A stretch of 64,000 nucleotides of DNA from Demequina sp. NBRC 110055 (GTDB lineage: Bacteria; Actinomycetota; Actinomycetes; Actinomycetales; Demequinaceae): contig NZ_BBRL01000005.1 of assembly GCF_002090135.1 (NCBI RefSeq), positions 124,001 through 188,000 on the forward strand, written 5' to 3'. A program made the position numbers and the translations under genes. The notes beneath the pieces were generated by a model that had not been told where the DNA came from, did no database searches, and was given only the letters and a program-made list of their open reading frames with translations. Shown here piece after piece: positions 22,803-30,767 of this stretch (its first letter is position 1; every line of letters begins with the position of its first letter).

Positions 22803-23204
22803 GTGCCCGACATTGACTGGGACGGCCTGCGAGCCGCCGCTCGCGAGGCCTCGACCCGCGCCTACGTTCCCTACTCGAAGTTCCCCGTGGGCGTCGCAGC
22901 CCTCACCGACACCGGCGAGGTGGTGATCGGCGCGAACGTCGAGAACGCCTCGTACGGCCTCACGCTGTGCGCCGAGTGCGCGCTCGTGTCCAAGCTGCAC
23001 ACCGACGGAGCCGGCTCTCGTTTGGTCGCCTTCACGTGCGTGGACGGCAACGGGGAGATTTTGGCTCCGTGCGGCCGATGCCGCCAGCTGCTTTTCGAGC
23101 ACGGTGGCCGCTCGCTGTTGGTCGAGACCGCCAGCGGCATCATGACCATGGACGAGTTCCTGCCCGGCGCGTTCGGGCCGGAGGACCTGGAGAAGGTGCA
23201 GTGA
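22803..23204 (+). CDS. cdd: Cytidine deaminase
   Basis: Deaminates cytidine and deoxycytidine to uridine forms. The 133-residue homotetrameric type shows the zinc site in LCAECALVSKL (Cys-Ala-Glu) and PCGRCRQ, plus YVPYSKFPVGVA and GANVENASYG for substrate binding. The GTG start follows AGAGGCACCC. Its stop overlaps the deoA start (GTGA). Confidence 0.95.
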   Translation: MPDIDWDGLRAAAREASTRAYVPYSKFPVGVAALTDTGEVVIGANVENASYGLTLCAECALVSKLHTDGAGSRLVAFTCVDGNGEILAPCGRCRQLLFEHGGRSLLVETASGIMTMDEFLPGAFGPEDLEKVQ

Positions 23205-24511
23205 GTACCGAAAGGCACGACGCCGTCGACGTCATTCGCGTGAAGCGCGATGGCGGCACGCTGAGCGATGACCAGATCGACTGGGTCGTCGACGCCTACA
23301 CGCGCGGCGTGGTGGCCGACGAGCAGATGAGTTCGCTCGCGATGGCGATCCTGCAGCGCGGCATGTCCCGCGCCGAGATCGCCCGCTGGACCGCCGCGAT
23401 GATCGCGACGGGGGAGCGGCTCGACTTCTCGGGCCTCGGCAAGCCCACCGCTGACAAGCACTCGACCGGCGGTGTGGGCGACAAGATCACCCTGCCCCTC
23501 GCGCCGTTGGTGGCCGTCTACGGAGTGGCCGTGCCGCAGCTCTCGGGTCGCGGCCTGGGTCACACCGGCGGCACGCTCGACAAGCTCGAGTCGATCCCCG
23601 GTTGGCGCGCGGCGCTCAGCAACGAGGAGATGCAGGCGCAGTTGCGCGAGGTGGGTCCGGTCATCTGCGCGGCCGGCTCCGGCCTCGCCCCCGCGGACAA
23701 GAAGCTGTACGCGCTGCGCGACGTCACCGGCACGGTGGAGTCGATTCCCATGATCGCCGCGTCGATCATGTCGAAGAAGATCGCCGAAGGTACCGGGGTG
23801 TTGGTGCTCGACGTCAAGGTCGGCTCGGGCGCCTTCATGAAGGACCTCGACAACGCGCGTGAGCTCGCCGAGACCATGGTGAACCTCGGCACCGACGCCG
23901 GCGTGAAGACCACCGCGCTGCTGACCGACATGTCGACCCCGCTGGGCCTCACCATCGGCAACGGGCTCGAGGTCACCGAGTCGGTCGAGGTGCTCGCCGG
24001 CGGCGGCCCCGCCGACGTGGTGGAACTGACCGTTGCCCTCGCGCGCGAGATGCTCGCCGGCGCGGGCGTCACGGACGTGGACCCGGCCGACGCACTCAAG
24101 GACGGCCGGGCGATGGACGTGTGGCGCCGTATGATCGCGGCCCAGGGCGGCGACCCGGATGCGACCATGCCCTCCGCACAGCACACCGAAGAGGTGCGCG
24201 CGGAGCGCGACGGCGTCATCACCCGGCTCGACGCGCTCGGTACAGGCATCGCCGCGTGGCGACTGGGCGCGGGCCGTGCGCGCAAGGAGGACCCCGTCGA
24301 GGTGTCGTCGGGCATCACCCTGCACAAGACGCTGGGCGACACGGTGAAGGCCGGCGACGTCATCGCGACGCTGCACACGGAGACGGAGGCGCGCATGCCG
24401 CGCGGCCTCGCTGCGCTGGCCGAGGCGTGCGACGGCGCGGGAGCCATCGACATCGGTGACGCCTCCGTGGAGCGCCGCATCCTGCTCGACCGCGTCGACG
24501 CGGACAGCTGA
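23201..24511 (+). CDS. deoA: Thymidine phosphorylase
   Basis: Phosphorolyses thymidine and deoxyuridine to base and deoxyribose-1-phosphate. The 436-residue protein has KHSTGGVGDKITLPLAP (phosphate loop), SGRGLGHTGGTLDKLESIPG (signature) and DVKVGSGAFMK, and a C-terminal domain ending in a barrel-sandwich fold. It overlaps cdd by 4 bases, and its TGA shares one base with the ATG of the next gene (TGATG), so the uncharacterised next gene is cotranslated with it. Confidence 0.96.
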   Translation: MSTERHDAVDVIRVKRDGGTLSDDQIDWVVDAYTRGVVADEQMSSLAMAILQRGMSRAEIARWTAAMIATGERLDFSGLGKPTADKHSTGGVGDKITLPLAPLVAVYGVAVPQLSGRGLGHTGGTLDKLESIPGWRAALSNEEMQAQLREVGPVICAAGSGLAPADKKLYALRDVTGTVESIPMIAASIMSKKIAEGTGVLVLDVKVGSGAFMKDLDNARELAETMVNLGTDAGVKTTALLTDMSTPLGLTIGNGLEVTESVEVLAGGGPADVVELTVALAREMLAGAGVTDVDPADALKDGRAMDVWRRMIAAQGGDPDATMPSAQHTEEVRAERDGVITRLDALGTGIAAWRLGAGRARKEDPVEVSSGITLHKTLGDTVKAGDVIATLHTETEARMPRGLAALAEACDGAGAIDIGDASVERRILLDRVDADS

Positions 24512-25518
24512 TGGGGTGGACCCTCACGTCGCTCGCCGTGCAGGCGGGCCGTTTCGTGGGGGCCACGGGGCAGTGGCGAGGCGTGGCCCAGGTGGCGCAC
24601 GCCCGCGAGGTCGCCGAGCACGGCGTGCGGCCGGACGGCGCCACGGTGACGGCCCGCGTCTACGCGCGCAGGCTTGAGGCCGCCTCGCCGGCCGATCGCA
24701 AGGCACTCGAGGCCGCGCTGTCAGAGTTGGGCGACGACGCCGCCGTCATCGAACGCGCGACCGCGTCGGGCGCCCCGCTCACGGCCGTTGCCGCGCTCGC
24801 GGCAGCCTGGCATCGCCTGCCCGACACGGCGAAGGAAACGATCCGTCGTCCCGCCGGCCGCGGCATCGGCCCCGTGCGGTTCGGATCGATACGGGCGGTG
24901 CAGGTCGACCGGACCACGTGTGGCGCCGCGGTCATGGCGATGATGCTGATGCGGGGCGACCCGTTCGCGGCCGCGTGGGTCGCGACGGGACGCTCTCTGG
25001 GAGATCACCTTCCCTCGGAGGCCGCGGCCGCGCTCGAGTATGGGCCGCGCACCATCGAGGAGCGCTGGCACGCGCTGCAGCGGGTGATGCACGGAGCGAC
25101 CACGTCGCGCGCGTTGGGTGTCGCCCCGTGGCCGCGGGGGTTCGGGACGCCGCCCTGGCGCGTCGACGATGTGACCAGGTACTCCGGGCTGCGCTTTCGA
25201 GGCGCGATCCTCGACGACACGGACTCGGAGACGATGGAGGCCGCGCTCGCGCACGCCTCGGCCGCGCTGCGTGATGGCATTCCCGTGCCGCTGTACGTGG
25301 GCGGCGACTCGAGCGGTGGGCTCGACCAGGTGATGCCGCGCCACGTCGTGCTCATGACCGCGCGCACGGAGGCGGGCCTCGAGATCTACGAACCCTCGTC
25401 GGGCCGGGTGCTCCCGCTCGGCGTCGACCGGTTCGTGGAGGGCGGCGGCAAGGAACCCGCGCTGGGTCACTGGTCGCGGCTGTCGTGGATGGTGCTGCCT
25501 CGCCCCGCGAGGCGCTGA
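24511..25518 (+). CDS. Uncharacterised protein, C39-peptidase-like fold
   Basis: A 335-residue protein I do not recognise as a named family. The N-terminal 110 residues are helical, with no signal peptide or membrane segment. The centre has AVQVDRTTCGAAVMAMML, in which Q131 and C137 match the oxyanion glutamine and nucleophile of C39-like peptidases. Later PRHVVLMT (H278) and EIYEPSSGRVLPL (E294-P295) fit the His and Asp-Pro positions. This is motif reading only. It is coupled to deoA by TGATG and lies before add, so it is expressed with nucleoside-salvage genes, although a peptidase role there is not obvious. Confidence 0.6.
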   Translation: MGWTLTSLAVQAGRFVGATGQWRGVAQVAHAREVAEHGVRPDGATVTARVYARRLEAASPADRKALEAALSELGDDAAVIERATASGAPLTAVAALAAAWHRLPDTAKETIRRPAGRGIGPVRFGSIRAVQVDRTTCGAAVMAMMLMRGDPFAAAWVATGRSLGDHLPSEAAAALEYGPRTIEERWHALQRVMHGATTSRALGVAPWPRGFGTPPWRVDDVTRYSGLRFRGAILDDTDSETMEAALAHASAALRDGIPVPLYVGGDSSGGLDQVMPRHVVLMTARTEAGLEIYEPSSGRVLPLGVDRFVEGGGKEPALGHWSRLSWMVLPRPARR

Positions 25519-25534
25519 TGTGGCCGGGCGCCGC

Positions 25535-25540
25535 TAGCCT
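25535..25540 (+). promoter_or_regulatory. -10 hexamer for leaderless add
   Basis: TAGCCT followed by exactly 6 bases and the ATG of add. There is no Shine-Dalgarno, so add has its own promoter downstream of the deoA operon. Confidence 0.6.
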
Positions 25541-25546
25541 GGTGCC

Positions 25547-26614
25547 ATGACACTCACTCACGACGAGATCGTCGCCCTGCCCAAGGTCCTGCTACATGAT
25601 CACCTCGACGGCGGACTGCGCCCGTCGACCCTCATCGAGCTCGCCGCCGCCATCGGCCACGAGCTGCCCTCGACCGACCCGGATGAGCTCGCGCGCATCT
25701 TCGCCGAGAACGCTAGCTCGGGCGACCTGGTGCGCTACCTTGAGGCCTTCGCCCACACCATCGCCGTCATGCAGACGGAGGAGAACCTTCGCCGCATCGC
25801 CCGCGAGGCCGTGGTGGACCTCGCCGCCGACGGCGTCATCTACGCCGAGCTGCGCTACGCCCCCGAGCAGCACGTCTCCGGTGGCCTGGACCTCCAGCAG
25901 GTCGTCGAGGCCGTGCAGGCCGGCATCGAGGAGGGCATCGCCGAGGCAGCCGAGGCCGGCAGCGCCATCCGTGTGGGCGCCATTCTCGACGCTATGCGCC
26001 ACCTGGACCGGTCGCCCGAGATCGCCGCTCTCGCCATCGTCAACCGTGACCGTTGCTGCGTGGGCTTCGACATCGCGGGCCCCGAGAACGGCTTCTCCGC
26101 GGGCAATCACGCGCCCGCCTTCGCCGCGCTGCGCGCCGCTCATTTCCCCGTGACCATCCACGCGGGCGAGGCCGACGGCGCCGACTCGGTGGGCGAGGCC
26201 CTGTTCCAGGGCGCCCGCCGCATCGGCCACGGCGTGCGCATCCACGAGGACATCGAGGACTTCGACGGCGAGGAGCCCACGCTGGGCGTTATCGCGCGTC
26301 ACGCGCTCGACCAGCAGATCCCGCTCGAGTGCTGCCCCACGTCCAACGTGCAGACTGCCGCGGCGCCGTCGATCGAGAACCACCCCATGCACACGCTGCG
26401 CGACCTGGGCTTCGCCGTGACCATCAACACGGATAACCGCCTGGTGTCCGGCGTGACGATGTCGGGCGAGTTTGAGGTGCTGCAGGGCGCCGGTTGGACC
26501 AAGGAGGACCTCCTTGAGGCCACTCTTACCGCCGCGTGGGGAGCCTTCCTGCCCTACGAGGAGCGCGGCGAACTCGCCGAGACCATCCTCGAGGCGTACG
26601 GCTTCGAGGACTGA
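25547..26614 (+). CDS. add: Adenosine deaminase
   Basis: Converts adenosine and deoxyadenosine to inosine forms. The 355-residue TIM-barrel metalloenzyme has the zinc ligands of HDHLDGGLRP, the catalytic HAGEADGADS, GARRIGHGVRI, LECCPTSNVQT and the metal-site aspartate in VTINTDNRLVSG. The start is set by the leaderless promoter. It ends before a nested hairpin that separates it from the convergent exporter gene. Confidence 0.96.
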   Translation: MTLTHDEIVALPKVLLHDHLDGGLRPSTLIELAAAIGHELPSTDPDELARIFAENASSGDLVRYLEAFAHTIAVMQTEENLRRIAREAVVDLAADGVIYAELRYAPEQHVSGGLDLQQVVEAVQAGIEEGIAEAAEAGSAIRVGAILDAMRHLDRSPEIAALAIVNRDRCCVGFDIAGPENGFSAGNHAPAFAALRAAHFPVTIHAGEADGADSVGEALFQGARRIGHGVRIHEDIEDFDGEEPTLGVIARHALDQQIPLECCPTSNVQTAAAPSIENHPMHTLRDLGFAVTINTDNRLVSGVTMSGEFEVLQGAGWTKEDLLEATLTAAWGAFLPYEERGELAETILEAYGFED

Positions 26615-26653
26615 CGCTCTCTCGCGGCCCGCGCCCGCGTGATGTGCACCATG

Positions 26654-26709
26654 GGACGCTCACCGTCGCTCTGAGGAGATTTGTGTCTCCTGGGGGACGG
26701 TGAGCGTCC
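26654..26709. terminator. Nested hairpins between add and the exporter gene
   Basis: The outer arms 26654-26667 and 26696-26709 are perfectly complementary over 14 bases. Inside is a second 6-bp hairpin (AGGAGA/TCTCCT, 26674-26691). It lies between two convergent genes and can serve both. Confidence 0.75.
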
Positions 26710-26716
26710 GTTCGCC

Positions 26717-27031
26717 TTAGTGCAGCGCCTTGAGTCCTACGACGCACCCCACGATCCCGAGGATCAGCAGCACCTTGGTGAGCGAAGCGGTCTCCGCGCC
26801 CGTCGCCATCGCGTAGCCGACGGTGAGGGCCGCGCCGATGCCCACCCACACCGCATAGGCCGTGCCAACCGGCAGCGTGCGCATGGCATACGCCAGGCCG
26901 CCCATCGACGCGACGAGCGCGACGACGAACACGAGGCTCGGCCCGAGCCGCGAGAATCCCTCGGACTTGCCTAAGGCCGTCGCCCAGACGGCCTCGAGGA
27001 CGCCCGAGATGATGAGAATGATCCACGCCAT
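26717..27031 (-). CDS. gdx: Small multidrug resistance-family guanidinium exporter
   Basis: A 104-residue protein with four membrane helices. The first reads LIISGVLEAVWATALGKSEGF, with the essential central glutamate (E13) and the W-A-x-x-L-x-x-SEGF pattern typical of the SugE/Gdx branch, which exports guanidinium, rather than the EmrE multidrug branch. VGTAYAVWVGIGA is the third-helix signature. A guanidine-III riboswitch lies in the leader and ends next to its Shine-Dalgarno (AGGAGA), which strongly supports guanidinium as the substrate. It is a lone leftward gene among rightward nucleoside genes. Confidence 0.93.
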   Translation of the reverse strand: MAWIILIISGVLEAVWATALGKSEGFSRLGPSLVFVVALVASMGGLAYAMRTLPVGTAYAVWVGIGAALTVGYAMATGAETASLTKVLLILGIVGCVVGLKALH

Positions 27032-27045
27032 GAGGTCTCTCCTGT

Positions 27046-27086
27046 GAGACGTCTTGTCGCGTGGCCGGGTACGTCACTTCGTCCGG
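27046..27086 (-). promoter_or_regulatory. Guanidine-III riboswitch (ykkC-III)
   Basis: On the minus strand the 41-base element opens CCGGACGA and contains GTACCCGG and, near the 3' end, ACAAGACG. These blocks occur in the same order and at nearly the same spacing as in the guanidine-III aptamer of Thermobifida fusca as I remember it. CCGG at the 5' end pairs with the second CCGG, and GACGT pairs with ACGTC to form the pseudoknot. Just downstream, TCTC-ACAG-GAGA can sequester the AGGAGA Shine-Dalgarno. Guanidine binding would occupy the TCTC side and free the ribosome site, an ON switch. Confidence 0.85.
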
Positions 27087-27149
27087 TGGGGCCGGGTCGG
27101 CCGCATCTGGAGGTTCTCACATCGCGTGCGCGGCGGCAAGCCGCGCCCG

Positions 27150-27155
27150 TAGGCT
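27150..27155 (+). promoter_or_regulatory. -10 hexamer for leaderless deoC
   Basis: TAGGCT followed by exactly 6 bases and the ATG of deoC, with no Shine-Dalgarno. Confidence 0.65.
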
Positions 27156-27161
27156 GGTGAC

Positions 27162-27857
27162 ATGACTCTCACCCGTGCCGAACTGGCCCAGTACGTCGAC
27201 CACACCCTCCTGAAGCCCGAGGCCACCCCCGGCGACGTCGAGGCCCTCGCCGCCGAGGCCGCCCGCCTCGGCGTATTCTCGATCTGCGTCTCGCCGTCGA
27301 TGCTCCCGGTCGAGGTTCCCGAGTCCGTCGCGGTCGCGACCGTGTGCGGGTTCCCGTCGGGCAAGCACCACTCGTCCGTGAAGGCCGCCGAGGCCGCACT
27401 GTCCATCGCGCAGGGTGCCGACGAGATCGACATGGTGATCGACGTCGCCGCCGCTATCGAGGGCCGCTTCAAGGAGGTCGAAGCCGACATCGCCGCCGTG
27501 CGCGCCGCCGTGCCCGAGGGCAAGATCCTTAAGGTCATCATCGAGTCCGCGGCGCTGAGCGACCAGGCGATCGTGGGCGCCTGCGGGGCCGCCGTCGCCG
27601 CCGGCGCCGACTTCGTGAAGACCTCGACCGGCTTCCACCCCGCCGGTGGTGCGTCGGTCGAGGCCGTCGCGCTCATGCGCACGACGGTCGGTGACGCCTT
27701 GGGTGTGAAGGCTTCCGGTGGCATCAGGACGGCCGATGCCGCACTCGCCATGATCGAGGCCGGCGCCTCCCGCCTGGGGCTGTCGGGCACGCAGGCCGTG
27801 CTCGACGGGCTCGACGGTGCGGCCGGTTCCGACGATGCGGGCGACGGCGGGTACTGA
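27162..27857 (+). CDS. deoC: Deoxyribose-phosphate aldolase
   Basis: Cleaves 2-deoxyribose-5-phosphate to acetaldehyde and glyceraldehyde-3-phosphate, the exit step for deoxynucleoside sugars released by deoA and punA. The 231-residue class I aldolase has [11 protein letters not shown], the proton-relay segment [20 protein letters not shown], and the Schiff-base lysine in [15 protein letters not shown]. The start is fixed by the leaderless -10. It completes the salvage route around it. Confidence 0.95.
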   Translation: MTLTRAELAQYVDHTLLKPEATPGDVEALAAEAARLGVFSICVSPSMLPVEVPESVAVATVCGFPSGKHHSSVKAAEAALSIAQGADEIDMVIDVAAAIEGRFKEVEADIAAVRAAVPEGKILKVIIESAALSDQAIVGACGAAVAAGADFVKTSTGFHPAGGASVEAVALMRTTVGDALGVKASGGIRTADAALAMIEAGASRLGLSGTQAVLDGLDGAAGSDDAGDGGY

Positions 27858-27931
27858 AACTACTCCTCGTGAGCGTCGTCAGATCGCCCTGAGCCGGACA
27901 TATACCGGGTAAGGGTGACAAGGAGACGACG

Positions 27932-28504
27932 ATGCGTGACGACTTAATCGATGAGCTGCTCGACGCGAGCGGACCCATGACAAGCAAACCAACTCCGGCG
28001 CGGACTGCTGAGGTGTTGCGTCTCGCGGTACGTACACGGCCATCGGATAATGTGCGGCGGGCGGCAGCCACCGCCATCGGCGCGGTCGCGCTGATGGGAC
28101 TCGGAGGCGTCGCGGCGGCTTCGGGGATATGGAACGCTCCGTGGGCCGACGAGGCTCTTATCGAGTACATCTACGCGGCGCCAGGTGGAGACGGTATCTG
28201 CAAGGGCATCGTCGGCGACCTTGACGGCGACGACCCACGTGCCGTTAAGGCCGCCCGAGATTTCTTGAGCGATCCAGACTTGATGTCGCGTGTTGACATT
28301 CCGAGCCGAGAGTCATCGAACCGGATCTCATACGCACGCGATGGCGTAGCCTTCGACGCCAATTATCTTCGGGAGACGTCGAGCAACGACGCGATCTTTG
28401 CAGCGACTCTCGACCACGTGAGTGCGCTGGGGTACTCGATCTCGCATCTGAATTGGAGCGGGGAATTCACGTGCCCGACAGTGAGCGGGGTCTACGGTGG
28501 ATGA
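27932..28504 (+). CDS. Single-pass membrane protein paired with a sigma factor
   Basis: A 190-residue protein of no recognised family. About 45 cytoplasmic residues are followed by one membrane helix (about 45-64, AIGAVALMGLGGVAAASG) and an outer domain of about 120 residues with two cysteines (GICKG and FTCPT). The ATG at 27932 follows AAGGAGACGACG. It overlaps the sigma-factor gene by 8 bases. The layout suggests a membrane partner or anti-sigma factor, but no zinc-finger motif is visible. Codon use is less GC-biased than in the neighbours, hinting at recent acquisition. Confidence 0.6.
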   Translation: MRDDLIDELLDASGPMTSKPTPARTAEVLRLAVRTRPSDNVRRAAATAIGAVALMGLGGVAAASGIWNAPWADEALIEYIYAAPGGDGICKGIVGDLDGDDPRAVKAARDFLSDPDLMSRVDIPSRESSNRISYARDGVAFDANYLRETSSNDAIFAATLDHVSALGYSISHLNWSGEFTCPTVSGVYGG

Positions 28505-28976
28505 CGTTGAAGCAATTCTCCACGAGAACGGCGAAGCCCTCCTTGCTTACCTCGAAAGGCGCATTGGTGTTGACGATGCGCCCGACGCGCTGGCCGAGAC
28601 AATGGCCATTGTGTGGCGCCGCCGCAACGCGCTTCCCGCGGATGAGACTGGAGCACGCATGTGGCTCTTCGGAATTGCTCGCGGAGTCGTGCGAAATGCC
28701 CAGCGTGGGCACGTGCGGCGCACGCGACTCGCGAGCCGACTTCGACTCGTGACCCAGGGTGCCGTAGCGCTGGCCGCTGATGACGGCTTGCCGGTGCGCG
28801 ATGCGATCGCGCGCCTGGAGCCCAGCGATGCTGAGTTGCTCCGCCTGGTCCACTGGGACGGCTTCACGCTCGCCGAGGTGGCGGCATTGGAGCAGGTGCC
28901 TCCTTCGACCATCCGCAGTCGGTACGCGCGAGCGAAGGCGGCAGTTGCGTTGATGCTGGCACCAGCACAACGCTGA
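28497..28976 (+). CDS. ECF-like RNA polymerase sigma factor
   Basis: A 159-residue sigma-70-like protein. ENGEALLAYLERRIG and DALAETMAIVWRRRN form region 2, and RMWLFGIARGVVRNAQR is the region 2.3/2.4 helix. The C-terminus (RLEPSDAELLRLVHWDGF, then LAEVAALEQVPPSTIRSRY) is the region 4 helix-turn-helix. The GTG start at 28497 lies inside the end of the membrane-protein gene. The order (partner first, sigma second) is the reverse of the usual ECF operon. Confidence 0.75.
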   Translation: MDDVEAILHENGEALLAYLERRIGVDDAPDALAETMAIVWRRRNALPADETGARMWLFGIARGVVRNAQRGHVRRTRLASRLRLVTQGAVALAADDGLPVRDAIARLEPSDAELLRLVHWDGFTLAEVAALEQVPPSTIRSRYARAKAAVALMLAPAQR

Positions 28977-29033
28977 GCGCCCCATAGGACACCCAGATTC
29001 GCTCAGAGCAACGGTGGGTGTCCCATGGGGCGC
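28977..29033. terminator. 19-bp hairpin between convergent genes
   Basis: Arms 28977-28995 and 29015-29033 match at 18 of 19 positions around a 19-base loop. It begins right at the stop of the sigma-factor gene and lies before the convergent pgm stop. Confidence 0.75.
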
Positions 29034-29054
29034 TGGGGCGTGCGAGCCGCTGGG

Positions 29055-30767
29055 CTAGACCCCCAGGAGGGAACGGATGTCCGCCTCGAGGGCGTCCATG
29101 GCGTCCTCGGCGCGCAGGCGCGCGTCCTCGACAGCGTCTGACGGCTGTTCGATGACTTCGAGGTAGGCCTTGACCTTGGGCTCCGTGCCGGACGGACGGA
29201 TGATGACGCGCGCGCCGGACTCGGTGGCCAGGTGCAGTCCGTTCGTGGCGGGTAGTCCGTGGAAGCCCTCGTTCATGTCGTCGGTGGCCGTGACGGGCGA
29301 GCCTGCGAGCGCCTCCGGGGGCGAGGCCAGCAGCTCAGACATCAGCGCGGGGATCTGCGCGATGTCGGTGAACCGCGCCGAGACCTGACGGGTCAGGTGC
29401 ACGCCGTACGCACGCGAGAGGTCGTCGATCGCGTCCGCGAGGGTGCGGCCCGACGCCTTGAGTTCCGCGACGTAGTCGGCGATCATCACGGCGGCCGAGA
29501 TGCCGTCCTTGTCGCGCACCAGGTCCGGCGCCACGCAGTAGCCCAGCGCCTCCTCGTAGCCGAACACGAGGCCAGGCTCGCGCGCGATCCACTTGAACCC
29601 GGTCAGGGTGTGGGCGTGGGACAGCCCGTGGGCGGCGGCGATTCGTCCCAGCATCTGCGACGACACGATCGAGTTGGCGAGCACGGAGCCCTCGGGGAAG
29701 CCGCCGCGGGAGGCGATGCGCTCGCCGAGCAGGGCGCCCACCACGTCGCCATGGAGCATCTGCCAGCGGCCGTCGATGTCGGTGGCCACAGCGCAGCGGT
29801 CGGCGTCGGGGTCGTTCGCGATGACCACGTCGGCGCCCACCTCCTCGGCGAGCGCAAGCGACAGGTCGATCGCTCCGGGCTCCTCGGGGTTGGGGAAGTC
29901 GACCGTGGGGAAGTCGGGGTCGGGCGCGGCCTGCTGGCGCACCGTGTGCAGGTCGGTGAAGCCCGCCGTCGACAGGGTCGCCTCGACGGTGCCGCCGCCC
30001 ACGCCGTGCAGGGGCGTGAGGACGATGCGCACGTCGTCGCGCGAGCCGTCCGCCGGGGGCATGCCGACCAGGCTGGCGACCTCGGACACGTAACGCGCGA
30101 GCACCGTCATGTCGAGGCTCTCCCAGCCGGACTCGGCGCGCGGCACCGACTCGACCGACTCGACCTCGGCGATGCGCGCGGCGATGCCCGCGTCGTGCGG
30201 TGGCACGATCTGCGCTCCCTGGCCCTCGTCGGCGACGACGCGTCCACCCAGGTAGACCTTGTAGCCGTTGTCCTGGGGCGGGTTGTGGGAGGCGGTGACC
30301 ATCACGCCCGCATCGGCGTCCAGCGAGCGCGTGATGTAGGCGAGCACCGGGGTGGGAAGCGCGCTGGGCAGCACCATCGCGTGGTGGCCCGCCGCGGTCA
30401 TGACGGCCGCGGTGTCGGTCGCGAATTCGTGGGAGCCGTGGCGGGCGTCATACCCGATCGCCACGCGCGCAGGTCCGTCGATTCCGAGCTCGACCAGCGA
30501 GTCGGTGAGGTAGCGCGCGAGCCCCGCGGCGGCGCGGATGACCACGGCGCGGTTCATGCGGTTCGGCCCGGCTCCGAGCTTGCCGCGCAGGCCCGCGGTG
30601 CCGAACTGCAGCATGCCGCGGAAGGCGTCGGCGAGTTCGTGGACGGCGTCGTCGTAGCCCGCCTCGGCGCCGGCAATGAGCGCCTCGAGCTCTTCGCGCG
30701 TGGCCGGGTCGGGGTCGTCGGCGGCCCAGGCACGCGCGGCGGTGATGGGGCCCTCGATGCCGGTCAT
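29055..30767 (-). CDS. Phosphoglucomutase/phosphomannomutase family (phospho-sugar mutase)
   Basis: A 570-residue alpha-D-phosphohexomutase-superfamily enzyme. It has the phosphoserine loop MVTASHNPPQDNGYKVY, the metal loop NDPDADRCA, the sugar-specificity loop GYEEALGY and the phosphate-binding RPSGTEPKVK. The ATG overlaps the punA stop (ATGA). The coupling to purine nucleoside phosphorylase suggests it may act on ribose-1-phosphate and deoxyribose-1-phosphate (phosphopentomutase activity) as well as hexose phosphates. This pairing is also seen in mycobacteria (Rv3307-Rv3308). Confidence 0.9.
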   Translation of the reverse strand: MTGIEGPITAARAWAADDPDPATREELEALIAGAEAGYDDAVHELADAFRGMLQFGTAGLRGKLGAGPNRMNRAVVIRAAAGLARYLTDSLVELGIDGPARVAIGYDARHGSHEFATDTAAVMTAAGHHAMVLPSALPTPVLAYITRSLDADAGVMVTASHNPPQDNGYKVYLGGRVVADEGQGAQIVPPHDAGIAARIAEVESVESVPRAESGWESLDMTVLARYVSEVASLVGMPPADGSRDDVRIVLTPLHGVGGGTVEATLSTAGFTDLHTVRQQAAPDPDFPTVDFPNPEEPGAIDLSLALAEEVGADVVIANDPDADRCAVATDIDGRWQMLHGDVVGALLGERIASRGGFPEGSVLANSIVSSQMLGRIAAAHGLSHAHTLTGFKWIAREPGLVFGYEEALGYCVAPDLVRDKDGISAAVMIADYVAELKASGRTLADAIDDLSRAYGVHLTRQVSARFTDIAQIPALMSELLASPPEALAGSPVTATDDMNEGFHGLPATNGLHLATESGARVIIRPSGTEPKVKAYLEVIEQPSDAVEDARLRAEDAMDALEADIRSLLGV

